Source of the DNA: Druceiella hillmani
Lineage: Eukaryota > Arthropoda > Insecta > Lepidoptera > Hepialidae
Assembly: GCA_039881145.1 (NCBI GenBank)
Contig: JAYKKI010000088.1
Coordinates: 3,844,501 to 3,908,500, forward strand
Direction: 5' to 3'
DNA: 64,000 bases
The position numbers and the translations under genes were made by a program. The notes beneath the pieces are model-generated. The model did not search any database, was not told the origin of the DNA, and saw nothing but the letters and a program-made list of their open reading frames with translations. How positions within the stretch are numbered: the first letter of the stretch is position 1; every line of letters starts with the position of its first letter. Shown here in pieces: positions 47,921 through 59,818 of this stretch.

Positions 47921-50834
47921 ATTTATAATAAATTTGTATATATATTTATTCATACAGATAAACATATAGAAAATATTGGTATGATAGAAGTATAATTTGC
48001 ATTTGTTCATTATCCATATAACATGCGATATTTTTAAAAATTTTTACAATATATTTAAAGACATACACGTTAAAAGGTACTTAATGAATTTTTTTCTTTA
48101 TTTTTTACTTTCAAGTTTACTTTAAATTATACTATTCTTTAAATTCGAACAAACATATTTATCTTAAAACGTAATATTTTTTTTGAAATATTTAGTTATA
48201 TAAATACATATATAATGTATATGTAAATATAATTTAATTTAATAAGAAAGTATAGCGCAATATTTATAGTCATATTTTTAAAAACACTATATAGACATTA
48301 CGTTAATTTTTTTAAAATTTACACAAACAATGATACTATTTTTGAATGCCTTTTCGGAATATTCCCGTTAATTTTTATGATGACTCTCAGTAGGTAGTAT
48401 TGTAGTCTCCTAAATTCACACTGAAAACTAAAACGTGATCTGTACTTTATGTTTTATAAATCAATATAGAAATTTACAAAAAAATGTTCAATTACAAGTA
48501 AAGCAAAGTAAATAAATGATAAAAAGATTTATATCAACTTTACACAAAATTTCTAAATCATAATTGTTTAAATAGTTTCTGTTCCATTTAACAAAAGTGA
48601 AAAAACTTTCCTATTACATAATAAAGAAATAAAAATATATATGAACAAACCCACTAAAATATGTGTGTATCCAATATTTATCAAAACGTTTCACAAAATA
48701 ATTTAAAAAATGGCATATGTTAATTTAATTAAGTTGACCACACTGATAACATGTTACGTTAATAATTTTACCGCTTAATAAAATTGAATATATCAAAATT
48801 TACAGTTAAGAAAAATTACATCTATTAAAGAAATTTAAGTAACTCGACGAATTGAAACTTGTCAACTGAGCAAAAATATAGCAGTATAGTTGTTTGATGA
48901 GTTGACGTAAGTCACTTTACAAATATAAGTAAAGTTATTTCCGTCAACTTACCAAATACTTATAGATAATCTCACAAATTTACAACCTAGCAAACAACTA
49001 TAAGAGATACATGTCAGATTAAATAAAATTCATTGAATTATAGAACGTGTTATCAATTTAATTAAATTACCTATCGCCAATTATATTAACAATTACCACA
49101 AGTCACTTAAAGAGATCTGTCAATTTTAGTGAAGTGATTCTAGACAAATCACTTAAATTGGCAGCTTTACTTCTGTACAGCGGCTGTGTGGTACCTCCTA
49201 TCAATCGATACACTTTCACGACATTTCAATATTTAAGGATGTTAAAGAATCAAAACACACTCGGCACCCCAATGAGCCCTATTTAGGTATACACGATATG
49301 TTTTAGCTCCAGACTAAAATTAAAAAAAAAACAAAGTTAACAAACGAAAATCCATTCATTTTGAAAAAGAAATTGTTTAAGCAGCTTGGGTCAAACTATT
49401 TCTTCTTCTAATGTCTTACTGCATGGATTTTATGGAAATGTTTCTTAGTGCTCTAAATACTAGACACACATCTTCATTTTAAAACAAAAAAAAATAAATC
49501 AACCTTTAAGATAAATTTGAATTTTTCACTACAATAATGAAAAAACTAAAAAAAGAAAAAAGTTAATATAAAAAAGTGACTCTGATACATAAAACGTACT
49601 AACTAAAAATATCCCTAAAAGGCATCTTTAAAAAATAAAATTAAAATTAATTCCACATTTTTCCCTAAATCTATATTGAATAAATAAAAAAAATCATTCA
49701 TATATAATAAATTACGTTTTTGAAATAAAAACGTAAAGTAGAATTTCGATCGTATACCGACAAGTTTAACGTTAATTACGTTAATGAATATATTTCTTTA
49801 CATTTCTTTTTATTTAGCTTTACGTAACGCGATTGTAACATTTTTATAAGTTACGTCATATTTGTACACGATTACAGTGAAAACTAATTCTTGGGTTCAA
49901 AAATTACAATAACTTAAAGTATATATAAATATATATGTAAACTTATATAATTATATGTATTTATAGAATTTACAACACTTAACGTCGTTACATTAGAAAT
50001 TGTGATGTTAAAATTTTTAAGTCTTTTGTGTCAAAATATTGTAAAACTCTAAAAAAATAGTAAAAAATAACATATCAAACTATCAGATCTAACGAGATTT
50101 GAATATTTTATGAAATGCATGTCATGTGTTACGTTTGTCTCATTTAAATTCAGAAATATAAATTACAGTAGATAAATATCCTAAGGCAACGAAAATTTAC
50201 TGGAATTAAAAAAAATCTTTAACAACAGAATTTACAGGTGAATATTACTGAGAAACACTGAGTTGCATTTTACGTTAAGTCAGTGACAAACATAACAAAA
50301 TAATATTCACATATACTTCATGTTATATTACGTACTGACATAAAAGACTAGACGTGTTACGCCGCAAACTATACCATACCACAACATGCGTTTGACTTTA
50401 CGTTACATTTTACAGCATTCAAGTTATAATTTGAACAGTTTCAACTGTAAAAATATGGCACAATTATTATGTTTAAATATTTTCTTTATAATACGTACGA
50501 AGACAAATATTAAATCTATCAAGCCGGTCCGTGTTACATTTGACCATTCCATACCAAAAGCCAATTACAATCCAACATTTTTCAATCGTTACGACGTTAA
50601 CACAACGTACGTTCGTTATTATGTTCACTGTTACAAATCACTTCACTCACTCTTTTTGTCATCGATACCTTAAGCACTCTCTATTATTATATACACTTCA
50701 AAGTTTGCAACTCTACGAGTTGTGTTTTTATTAATCCTAATTAAACTTTTTAAATAAATAGTGTTATTGTTTCTTTTTTACGTAAATTAAAAATGATTTT
50801 TAAAAACTGGTCCTTAACGTAGTAGGTATCTCAT

Positions 50835-50862
50835 GGGAGGGGGGAGAGGGAGGGGTTGGGGG
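50835..50862 (+). other. G-rich tract able to form a G-quadruplex
   Basis: 'gggaggggggagagggaggg' followed by 'gttggggg' meets the four-run G3+ pattern with short loops. It is about 1.2 kb beyond the Spred stop, so on the Spred transcript it would be the C-rich strand. It is isolated in very AT-rich DNA. Confidence 0.75.
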
Positions 50863-51789
50863 CAGTAAATTTTTCATACTTAAGTTAGAATTTTCAACAA
50901 CTTTGTCGTCCATTTCAAACACATTATTTCACTTAAAGCAAAATTGTTTTATTGTTAAAATTATAACGTTTTCTTCATTCTACATCTTTGTATATGTATA
51001 ATGTTTGATGCGGCTACAATAAATACGAGTTACAAAAACAAAGTTTGTTTTTCAAAGGTGTTTAGAAACGGTGAGATACTAAGGAAGACTCGAGAATGGA
51101 GTTTGACAATAAAATGATATATTTTTTCTTAATATCTTAAGTAATGAAAAATTCTTTTTCTGACATGTTGAATACGAAAATGACACACATTTTAATATGT
51201 ATGTTATAATTAAAGCCGACAAGAAATTTATTTTGCAAAACGTAACAAATGTCAGTTTTGAACAATAACAAAATGTCCCATGACGCAATAAAATAGTTGT
51301 TGTGTCTTCACTCACACCTGAATGTAGGGAGAGGTTAGCATAGCATAATTTTAGAGCCAAAAACTTAGATGTTTTCACTACAAATTTTGTGCTGCTTGCT
51401 TTAGAATCATAAATTTTAACAGGTTATATAAAACTTGCAGTAAATCCCCAAAAATATGGTATTTCAAGTGGAGTCAAGCAAACCTCGAACCTAGCAAACG
51501 TTTAAAAGAAATATCAGTTGTATATCACCAGGTCCTTGCATTTGAAACTCAATCCATACTCGTCAAGCCAAATAAAACTTGTACCAAATAAGTTTTTTAG
51601 TAACGCACGCCAGATGTACCTTTACCGAGTTCAGCACAACTTAAGTTCACCAATTTCTTCCACTGTACAAACACCGACGCGACGCAGACAAAATTCAATG
51701 TTTTCACTTGAACAAAAACCACTCCCATATAATTATAGAATCCTATGCAATTCCCTCAACTTCACCAGATCACTTTGCCGTCACTCTGA

Positions 51790-52015
51790 AATTTATCCAT
51801 AATCACCGACACGGGTGGAACTTGCCAAATTTGCCACCAGCCGTTCAAAAACTTGCATCACAGTCACCGAAATAGGTAGAACTGAAAGAGATGGAACTTT
51901 ACCACGAGATACTGTCAATCAAAAACTTGTTGCACGATCACTGGAACAGATGGAACTTGCCGAGAGATAGCCGGGATGGATGGAACTCTCGGCTCAGTGA
52001 TCGGTGCAAAGGTAC
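51790..52015. repeat. Degenerate short repeats beside the Spred stop codon
   Basis: Related blocks: 'ttcaaaaacttgcatcacag' / 'atcaaaaacttgttgcacga', 'tcaccgaaataggtagaact' / 'tcactggaacagatggaact', and several 'gatggaac(t)'. Spacing is about 80 bp. They lie in the Spred 3' UTR. Confidence 0.55.
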
Positions 52016-52019
52016 CGAG

Positions 52020-52146
52020 TCACTGGGCCGGTGCGTGTCTACCGCCGGCGGCACCGCACGAGACGCAACACCAGTGGACGCCGCGTAGTGGTGGATAGCA
52101 CCAAAGGCAGGGCACTAGTAGGCTTAACAGGGCTAGGCCTATCCAT
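52020..52146 (-). CDS. Spred: Spred last exon: end of SPR domain and stop
   Basis: The acceptor is aattttgcag|A. One base completes the Arg codon, then WIGLALLSLL, VPCLWCYPPL, RGVHWCC and the final CGAAGGRHAPAQ, ending in TGA at 52022-52020. Hydrophobic-then-CCYxPLR and a closing CGCxGGxH are typical of SPRED C-termini. A GC-rich 3'-UTR stretch follows. The exon is distinctly GC-richer than its surroundings. The C-terminal HAPAQ is specific to this protein. Confidence 0.93.
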
Positions 52147-53670
52147 CTGCAAAATTGTATTCATATTTTAGCATAAATAATTTTAATTAACATAAGATTA
52201 ACATCAATTTTATAAACGGGAAAGTTTTACTTTGTTTTTTAGGGTCGAAGTGTATTAGATGCATCTTAGTGTTAAATTTTGAAACCATTATAGCTAATTA
52301 ATATAAGATATTGTAAGAAAAATTAATATTTACAAAAATTCCAATGGTTTGTTTTGGTAATTACTAAAGGTTGTATTATTTTCCAACATGTCTGCCACCC
52401 ACAGTCTCTGCTCACCCATCCAAAACCCACCAGACATTTCTGTCCATTTGACTTTCATGTAATATCTACTTTTAATAATGGCAAAATATACGAGTATTAT
52501 ATACATTTTTCTACATAAATCAAATTTTATATTGTGTTGAATAAAATCATATATTCATTGTTTAAAAAAGAAAATTGTTACGATAAGAATTTAATTTTTC
52601 TCTTAAACTTAACTAGATGTGAGGTTGTAGCCTGATGTAGCTGGTTAAATTTTCATCTGGATCAAACAGTTTTCAGTGAAATTTAATAATTGTCTGATAA
52701 GAGATTATTAATTCGCAAATATTGCAGACAGCGAAACTGCAGATAATGGTTGTTATTTTCCAAAAATACAATACGAGTGGAAATTATCATTGGAATTAAT
52801 TCTAATAATACACGTTACATATCAATTTACTTCATAACATTTTTATATCACTAGCTTTTATTTATTTATGTTGATACATATGGCAGACTTATTGCTACAA
52901 AAGCAATCTTTTACAGCCAATAAGAACACCAGTCCTGCCCCATTAGATGCACGGCTGGCAATTGAACCCGGTTCACTGTACCGTCACAGGCCTATGCTTG
53001 TAATCAAACAATACCCCATAGCAACCACTTTAGTTTCTGCACATAGCTGCATCTGCTTGTATTTTCGATGAAGATGGAAGGGGTTTGTTCCTGATCCAAC
53101 TTATCTATTGGAAGACCTCTCTATAAATAATATTCAACGCTTTGCTGGTTTAATAAACATATTTCGCCATTTATACATATGTGAAGTACATAATTTTTAT
53201 TGATGTATAAAAACGCTAAGTTTTATGCTATTTCTCGTATAAAACGGAAGCCCATATGTTAGTTCGGATAGCTAATCCGCATTAGGCATGATTGAGTAAC
53301 AAATACATAAACACATTTTTTCCTATATTTTCCATGTGCCTATGTTTTATTCCACCATACGAACCACAGATGTGTCGAAATTAGAAGGAATTTGTTGTTT
53401 ATTTACAGAGTTGTTAATTAACTAACAAAGAAAAATACTTTCACATTTAAAATATTATTAATCAATGTTTTATACAGCGTACAAAATTTTGTTTATCGTA
53501 GAGTATAGGGTTTTTGCTGAAAAATTATTGTAAAATAGATTCATCAACACTTCAAAAATATAGTTCGGTAGGTGTCCAACTAGGATGTATACAGAAATAG
53601 GTAAACAAGAATGTTCAAATACATAGTTTATAAAAGTTTAAGAACCGATATAAATAACGAATTAATTAAC
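52147..53670. other. Spred last intron
   Basis: About 1.5 kb. It contains SINE copy 4 (52857-53031). Nothing else is recognisable. Confidence 0.6.
52857..53031 (-). repeat. tRNA-derived SINE, copy 4
   Basis: The minus strand reads 'gtgaaccgggttcaattgcc', with a B-box-like GGGTTCAATT, then 'ggactggtgttcttattggc', 'tgtaaaagattgcttttgta' and 'gcaataagtctgccatatg', ending in a TAAA-type tail. It is the most complete minus-strand copy. Confidence 0.72.
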
Positions 53671-53762
53671 CTTTTAGTGCAACCCTCTTCTACAGTAGAA
53701 CAATCGCAAGGATGCGTCGCAAACTCCCCCTCAGCGTCTGACATGCAGTGGTACAGCATACA
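53671..53762 (-). CDS. Spred: Spred exon: SPR domain, middle
   Basis: The acceptor is ttttctcag|TGT and the donor is AAAAG|GTTAAT. The exon is 92 bp, entering in phase 0 and leaving in phase 2. It encodes CMLYHCMSDAEGEFA followed by THPCDCSTVEEGC. CMLYHCMSDxEG is the most conserved signature of Spred-type Sprouty domains, with spaced cysteines that are palmitoylated and drive membrane targeting in this family. The split Arg codon (AG + A) joins it to WIGLALL in the last exon. Confidence 0.93.
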
Positions 53763-54239
53763 CTGAGAAAAGAAATAATTTTTTTTAGTATGTAAACCAA
53801 TAGACCTTAAATGTCTAAATCACGTTTTATAAAGTCAAATGAGTATAAACTTATTTATGGGTTCAATTACATCCCATAATACTTTTCATAATATTTTGGA
53901 AATTTTATTCTGAAACATAAGAACAGATATTAAACGTTAACAAATATAAAAATAAAAAAACTGTCTTTCGTACACTCACATTGCTCAATGCATTGTTGCG
54001 AAATGCATCCAGTCTAGATATTTTTTCTGCTCCATTGACCGTTTCAGAAGTGAGGTCATAGAGCTGCTTAATAGTTCACGACTGATTGCTAGATGATACT
54101 TATCCAAATTACTGTGTAATACACACAGTGTTTTTCAATTGTGTGTAATTGCTCTGTGAGTGTATTGTCCTATTAGTCAGTTTTATAACTCCTCTTTGTT
54201 ACTTGTTCTTCCACATGCCCAGCGATTTGGGTAATACTA

Positions 54240-54600
54240 TATACTAGCTGACCCGTGCGAAGTCTTCGCACTATATCGCCATCTAGCGTGTTCCAAGTAT
54301 ACAATTTGGCTAAGATATTTGATGTGTCGCCCACAGATGGCGCTCATGCCAGTTGTTATAAAAATTAATTTTTTTATTAACAAAAAGATTTTTTTATATT
54401 TTTCGCCCAAAGTAGAAAACATAAGCTTTAAGTGGGTATTTTTTTTATTTTTTTTGGTGCAGTAGTTAAAGAGATCGAGCCGCTCGACCAAAAAACACCT
54501 TTTAGAAATAATATATTTAGATGATGGGCATGGGGTTTTCAAGAAATAAATAAATAAATTTTTTATATATTTAATATACAAAACTTTTACTAATATCATT
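54240..54600 (-). repeat. Interspersed repeat ending 'actagctgacccgtgcgaag'
   Basis: The plus strand begins 'tatactagctgacccgtgcg' and 'aagtcttcgcactatatcgc', an end sequence familiar from dispersed repeats of several insect genomes. Read on the minus strand it follows 'ggtcgagcggctcgatctct' and 'gggcgacacatcaaatatc'. A short AATAAATAAATA tract lies near the far end. A 120-residue ORF runs through it on the minus strand, but it has no domain and is rich in Lys and Phe, so I treat it as non-coding. Confidence 0.5.
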
Positions 54601-55136
54601 TTTCCAAATTTTCACTAATTTAATCTTGCTGTTACCTGCAATAAATATTACAAACCATCATAACGCCAATATTATATATAATTTGACAACAATAAAAAAA
54701 ATTATTTTCAATTTTTAATTAAAGACGACAGCGTGACCCTAGTGTCCCTAACACCTGTATCATTGAATACAGATAAGGTGATATAAAAAAACACTGAAGT
54801 GTGGGGTACTTTTGCAAATGTTATTTTTTTCATACTATTTACTTATATACATACTTCTTTAATAACATTTGTTCATAAGGATAATTGTGTGTTTCTCATG
54901 TATTCGTAATTATTTTCATCGACAATTTACATATAAACTGATTTTATAATACTGGTTAGAAATAAAGCTTTTCTTTAGGGAAAAAAACAAGTTTGTTAAT
55001 TAAAATAATTTTGTAAATACGTAGTAAAATAAGATTTTATATAAATATCCTTCAGAAAAAAAAATTTTCTTTCAGCGTAACTACAATGGTACTTAGATAT
55101 TATAATTATTTTTAGAATGTATTTTTGTTTATTCTT

Positions 55137-55138
55137 TA

Positions 55139-55199
<61 letters not shown>
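55137..55199. repeat. (TA)n microsatellite
   Basis: A TA run with 'atatattatatat' irregularities at both ends. Confidence 0.88.
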
Positions 55200-55200
<1 letters not shown>

Positions 55201-56362
55201 TTTTAGGGAATACTATGGTAACATATGATGAAATAAGAATTTGTCACGCTTTTTCTCAAATGATTTATCATTTTATTTACATGAAAATCACACAACTTTC
55301 TTCAGCATTTTATACCGAATTCTACAAAATTGTAAAAATCTAAACACAATTCGTTTAGCTGTAACGATTTTACTTCCGTGTGGGATCAACGACATATCTA
55401 TTTGGCATGTCATTTTTTTTCTCAATTTTTATGAACATTTTTCACATAGTTGAACGTAATTCAGATGTATATAACTTGTAACATTTCTTTCGCAAATATA
55501 TTTTAGAATTTTTTTTAAATAAACAATTAGTTTTTATCTGCCATAGTTTACGAATTGACAATTTTATGAAAATTGTGCGTGTAGTTTATCTTTCTAAAAT
55601 TGATAACTTTATTTGATATCTCTTCTTATACTTGTAAATAAAAAAGTTATTTCAATATTTAGGACATTCTATAACCTTTGCGAAAAGGTTTGATTCTAGA
55701 TATTTTTAATTGAAGTAATTTCCGGAATTAGTTAACAATTTAACTGAGGTGGTGCAAATGCCCCGAATTTCATTTATATGGAGTGTTCTGCGTAGATTCG
55801 TTAATTAGCACTCGGGTGCTAGACAAGTTAAAGCTCCTTCTGCTCAAAAAATAATTCTTTAATATTCTGTAGCTATATTATTTTGATTTGTTTTTTTAAA
55901 TCCTTTATTGGATATGCATAGTGCAATCTTAATTGATCATCACTGGTTTATTGAGCGGGGTTTCAAGTATGTCTCATGTGGGTTTTCTGATAATAACTTG
56001 TGTATAATATCTTGCAACCTTTTTTAAATGAATTTCCATTGTTCCGAGTTACACATCGCAAAAAAGTATCATTTTTAAAAATAAAGAAATGACAGGGAAA
56101 ATTATGACTTTTACCAGGCGAACAAAGAATCTGCAATGGAAGGGCTTGCAGAAAAAATTAGTATGTTTGTAAAAGAAATATAGGAACCTGTAATATTTAG
56201 CTATGTATATACACGGTATCCAGGAATAGATGTCGGACAAAGAAAGATGTTATTTGTTGGCTATAAAGTAATAAATTGTCATTGACATAAAATGTTAAAC
56301 ACACCCTCTTTCTAATTGTGTGCAAAAAACAACATACCCATATTGTGTATGTGTGTGTATGT

Positions 56363-56392
56363 AAATATATACATATATATATATATATATAT

Positions 56393-56427
<35 letters not shown>

Positions 56428-56468
56428 ACATATATATATATATTATATATATATATATATATATCCAC

Positions 56469-56493
<25 letters not shown>
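56363..56493. repeat. Compound (TA)n with three 'cacatata' interruptions
   Basis: TA runs separated by 'atcacatatata' once and 'atatccacatatat' twice. The two 'tatccacatata' breaks are about 58 bases apart, which suggests duplication of a larger block. Confidence 0.85.
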
Positions 56494-56500
<7 letters not shown>

Positions 56501-56627
56501 ACAGTTATACATATCTATTAAAAAACTTGAAACCTAATGCTATTTCTATAGAAATATATGAGTAAATTAGCTGATAATCAGTTTCTTATTAGCTGGTAAA
56601 CAATAATGTAATACAAGAAATGAATAC

Positions 56628-56740
56628 CTGGGCACATTTGATGCAACTGACAGCATCTTATACACGTCCTTAAGCAGTCCGGTGCAAATTCGCACGCGCC
56701 CGCCCTATTGGCTCGTTCCAAGTACCATTCGTGGCAGTGC
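56628..56740 (-). CDS. Spred: Spred exon: SPR domain core, with a one-base frameshift
   Basis: The acceptor is ttctacag|GC and the donor is CCCAG|GTATTC. In the entering frame it reads HCHEWYLERANRAGAC, then EFAPDCLRTCI, a clear Sprouty-domain sequence. In the frame needed for the next exon, the end reads AVSCIKCAQ, which joins directly to CMLYHCMSD. The two frames differ by one base: the exon is 113 bp where 112 would fit. The second frame meets a TAA at about 56660-56662, so the surplus base must lie between there and the donor, most likely near 56654-56662. An assembly error in this AT-rich stretch is the simplest cause. A real lesion would remove the second half of the SPR domain. Confidence 0.85.
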
Positions 56741-57221
56741 CTGTAGAATTTTTGATATCTTCACAATTAAAAGGGAAATTTTATAAGTACTATGTAACCC
56801 TGCCACCTAAAATTGACAAGTTAGGTTTAGGCTTTTAGAAATAGCTTGGCTTGAATTGTACTTTTTCCCAATGTTGAGATCTTCTTTTGGAGCATGGTCA
56901 ATATGAAATTAAGGAAGAGAATATTTTCTTTTCCGCTAATGCATGAGATATCCACATGCCTTAAGCTACCTACGCCACATCCATACTTACTTATTCAATA
57001 AATATTAAAGGAGATGTTTGAACCCTGCTTGCGCAATTTGTAGAAAACCACTCAAAGCATTTGGATACAATTGCTTACATAAATTTACAGTATATATAGT
57101 TACAGATTTTTTCAATTCAAAAGTGTTAACATTTTTGCAACAAATACCTATTATAAAAATAAAGAATAAAATATATCTAAAAAAAGGTATTCCCCAAATG
57201 TCCCAGGCGTTCATGCAAATA

Positions 57222-57231
57222 TATATACATA

Positions 57232-57307
<76 letters not shown>
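57222..57307. repeat. (TA)n microsatellite
   Basis: A TA run with one G interruption, about 80 bases left of the mariner end. Confidence 0.88.
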
Positions 57308-57308
<1 letters not shown>

Positions 57309-57387
57309 TGTATGTATATATATTAACCCAATGTCAACTAAAACCGACAAAAGTAAGGCTTACAACCAATGTACAACAGATAACATA

Positions 57388-58739
57388 CCCGTCTGTATAA
57401 AAACTGTCCAGAGTTGTCGTTTAAATGAACCGCATAAAAAGGATTGGTAAAATGTACTTTTTTGTTAAGTCTGTAGCATCTTCCTTAATTAGCAAGCGAA
57501 ACCTGAGCACGATCTGTCAATTTATGCCGTTTACAGGAGTTGTCGTAATAGGTCGACCTCAAAGTTGCTTTGCAAATTTTATTATGGATAAATTTGTTGA
57601 ACAAACAGTTTGCCTTAAATTTTGTGTTTCAATTGAAATTTCTTATGCCGAATTGTTAAAAATGTTAAAAAAGGTCTACGGTGACTCGACTATATTTAAA
57701 AGACAGGCATATGAGTGGTACAAATCATTCAAAGAGGGGCGTGAATTGGTTGAAAATTTGCCTCGTCTCTGATGACTTTCAATGTCTATCACTGATGATA
57801 ACATTGAAAAAATCAAACAATTGATAATCATCATTCCAGCATTAGAGAGTTGGAGATTGATCGAATTTTAACCAATGTTTTGGAGCGTGTGATGTGCAGA
57901 GATTTTTCACTGACGATAAAGCGCCTTCTTAGACAGCAACAATAGGATATTTGACTATATTTTCTTTATTACTAAAATAGAAATACTAAAACTGATTAAA
58001 ATAAATATGTCGTCGTACCTAGAACTTTTCATTACAAAGTTATAATGACTTAAAAATTGATGAACTACGATTTGTGCGAAAACACCCCATATAAAACACA
58101 ACTGTCTTATGATGTCATTGGCCAGTTATTTAGCATTAATTCGAAGGGAGTTTATTAAATATTTTTGGTATCTCGTTAAATACGGTGTTTAAGTTATATA
58201 TTGCATATTATGTTTTTCTCATTTTTTTGTGCGGAAACTAAATTCATAATAACTTTTTCAATTTAATGAACAAAAAATTTACACCTTTTCCTATTTAGAA
58301 GTTTCGATTAATTATTTCGTTATAAGTATTATATTTTCAACATAAGGTTTTTTAAACCTACTCAATAGCTTTAAAACATTTTTATAAAAATTATCGACAT
58401 CAGTCAAATACCCCTATTGTGACCAAGTACAAAAACTCAATTTATACTATTGACCATCCATCGTATTTAGCCCCGTATGACTTCTTCCTTTTTCCAAAAC
58501 GGAACCTCTCCGTGGAACCTGTTTTGACTCGATTTAAGACATCAAACGGAATTCACAGTGAGTATTAAAGGCCATACCACTTTCGGCCTATGAGAAGAGC
58601 GTGGAAGGATGGGTCCGGCATTATCACAGTTGTATTGCAAACAATGGTGATTACTTCGAAGGTGATAAAATAAATTTTCATGAATAAATTTAAATTTGTG
58701 CATTTTTTTAACGATTCTGGATAGTGTTTATACAGAAAG
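57388..58739 (+). mobile_element. Mariner element, copy 2
   Basis: It is flanked by TA (57386-57387 and 58740-58741). The ends are inverted: 'ctgtataaaaactgtccaga' on the left and 'tctggatagtgtttatacag' on the right. Near the left end the transposase starts in frame. Near the right end its tail is readable in shifted frames. Length is about 1.35 kb, but the central part (about 57960-58420) is AT-rich and does not read as transposase. It lies in a Spred intron, opposite to the gene. Confidence 0.83.
57590..57772 (+). pseudogene. Mariner transposase, N-terminal fragment
   Basis: MDKFVEQTVCLKFCVSIEIS is followed by YAELLKMLKKVYGDSTIFK, AYEWYKSFKEGREL and VENLPRL, then a stop. This is the helix-turn-helix start of mariner transposases (the 'AYEWYKxFKxGRxxVEDxPR' signature). 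The open frame extends upstream to 57425, but that part is the element's 5' UTR. Further pieces follow in other frames: DDNIEKIKQ (57795 on) and, at 58450-58500, TIDHPSYLAPYDFFLFPK, a version of the 'PYSPDLAPxDFFLFP' block that carries the last catalytic Asp. The first two catalytic Asp residues were not found. Confidence 0.8.
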
Positions 58740-59818
58740 TATTTTTATCAAATTATATCCAACTTGATAAGTCCAATTGCAGCAATTGCTGTGACCCTCG
58801 TGTCAACAATATTTTTTATAGGGAGTCTAACATTTAAAATTAATTTAAGGGTCTAAAGTAATGATGCTTCTTTATTGACAACAGGTGTTGATTTCAACTT
58901 GCTGGTGGTCCACGTCAGTGAAAAAAATGTACATATGAGAGAACCCATTTAGGCAAGTCATTACCAACATTCATGCTTTCCATAAATGACATACTACACT
59001 TAACGCAGATTGTGTATAGTATAAAGGTATGATTAAATTACTCATTCAACATTACATAAAATGTCGACTTTGTCGTGTACTATGTTCATGTGCAGGTTTT
59101 TAGAAATTTACATATTGGCAGCAAAATGTCGCACGCTTATATGCAGTAAATAGTAGTCAGACTTTTTCAAATGAAACCTTTGCATGGATTTGTTCTGCTA
59201 AGCAAGTATTATAAAATTAACTAAGTATGATAAATAAGGGTGTCTGAGACAAATACTCTGAATATTTTCTTTTTACAATTGTCCGTTCTATGAAAACCTC
59301 ATCATAATGAGCAACACTGTGTCGTTAGCTGTAACAAACACATTTAATGTTAATATGTTTATGAAAATTCAATAGTAGGCAGGCGGGCTGAGTCTACAGG
59401 AGAAAAAGAAATCGGTAAGTGGTCTAGTCTACGGGGCAAAAAAGTTTGATAATCTCGAGTCTAAAATATTACGTTGATTACAAATTCTAATGACTTAATA
59501 GAAAAATTATAATTTATTTAATATGAAAAATTTCTGGTCTAACCAGGATTAAACTTGCATCCGAAATGTTTTATAAATTTTGCTTCACATTTATAGTGAC
59601 TTACAAATTAGCTATGTACTGAGGAATTCCAATTACTTGTCATCAAAATATGATTACTTTAAGAAATAATAATCTGAATTTCCGATTAAATTTTCTAGAT
59701 AATATTCTCCTAAATTTTGTTCGTCTCCTAAATTTGGAATGGTCTAAAACCACTATGTTATTAAATTATTAGCTAAGTTTTAAGATTGAGAAGTTCTACT
59801 AGATTGTACTGTACATAC

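Larger units (their letters stand above)
41086..52019. other. Intergenic region between Uvrag start and Spred stop, including Spred 3' UTR
   Basis: About 10.9 kb. The part next to 41086 should hold the Uvrag promoter and 5' UTR, but no core promoter motif stands out from the AT-rich background. The part below 52020 should hold the Spred 3' UTR; there are too many AATAAA matches to choose a polyadenylation site. In between lie (TA)n arrays (43379-43424, 45538-45554, 47833-47917), a repeat fragment (43815-43860) and a G-rich tract (50835-50862). The short ORFs here (for example 46693-46914 minus and 50386-50673 plus) have no recognisable domain. Confidence 0.55.
53763..56627. other. Spred intron
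   Basis: About 2.9 kb. It contains an interspersed repeat (54240-54600) and two (TA)n arrays (55137-55199 and 56363-56493). No other exon was seen. Confidence 0.6.
56741..59818. other. Spred intron with mariner insertion
   Basis: About 3.1 kb, of which about 1.35 kb is the mariner copy 57388-58739, next to a (TA)n array (57222-57307). No exon was seen elsewhere. Confidence 0.6.

Noticed and set aside
47648..48010. Tyr/Ile-rich ORFs on both strands (also near 6137, 9114, 11272, 16637, 16787, 43302, 55125, 56312 and 57018)
   Set aside because: They are (TA)n arrays read as YIYIYI in both directions and carry no coding signal.
50386..50734. Overlapping plus-strand ORFs of 95 and 67 residues
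   Set aside because: They lie opposite the probable Spred 3' UTR, have no known domain, and their composition matches the AT-rich background.
54237..54599. Minus-strand ORF of 120 residues, one of the longest in the window
   Set aside because: It lies wholly inside an interspersed repeat, is Lys/Phe/Ile-rich and shows no domain.
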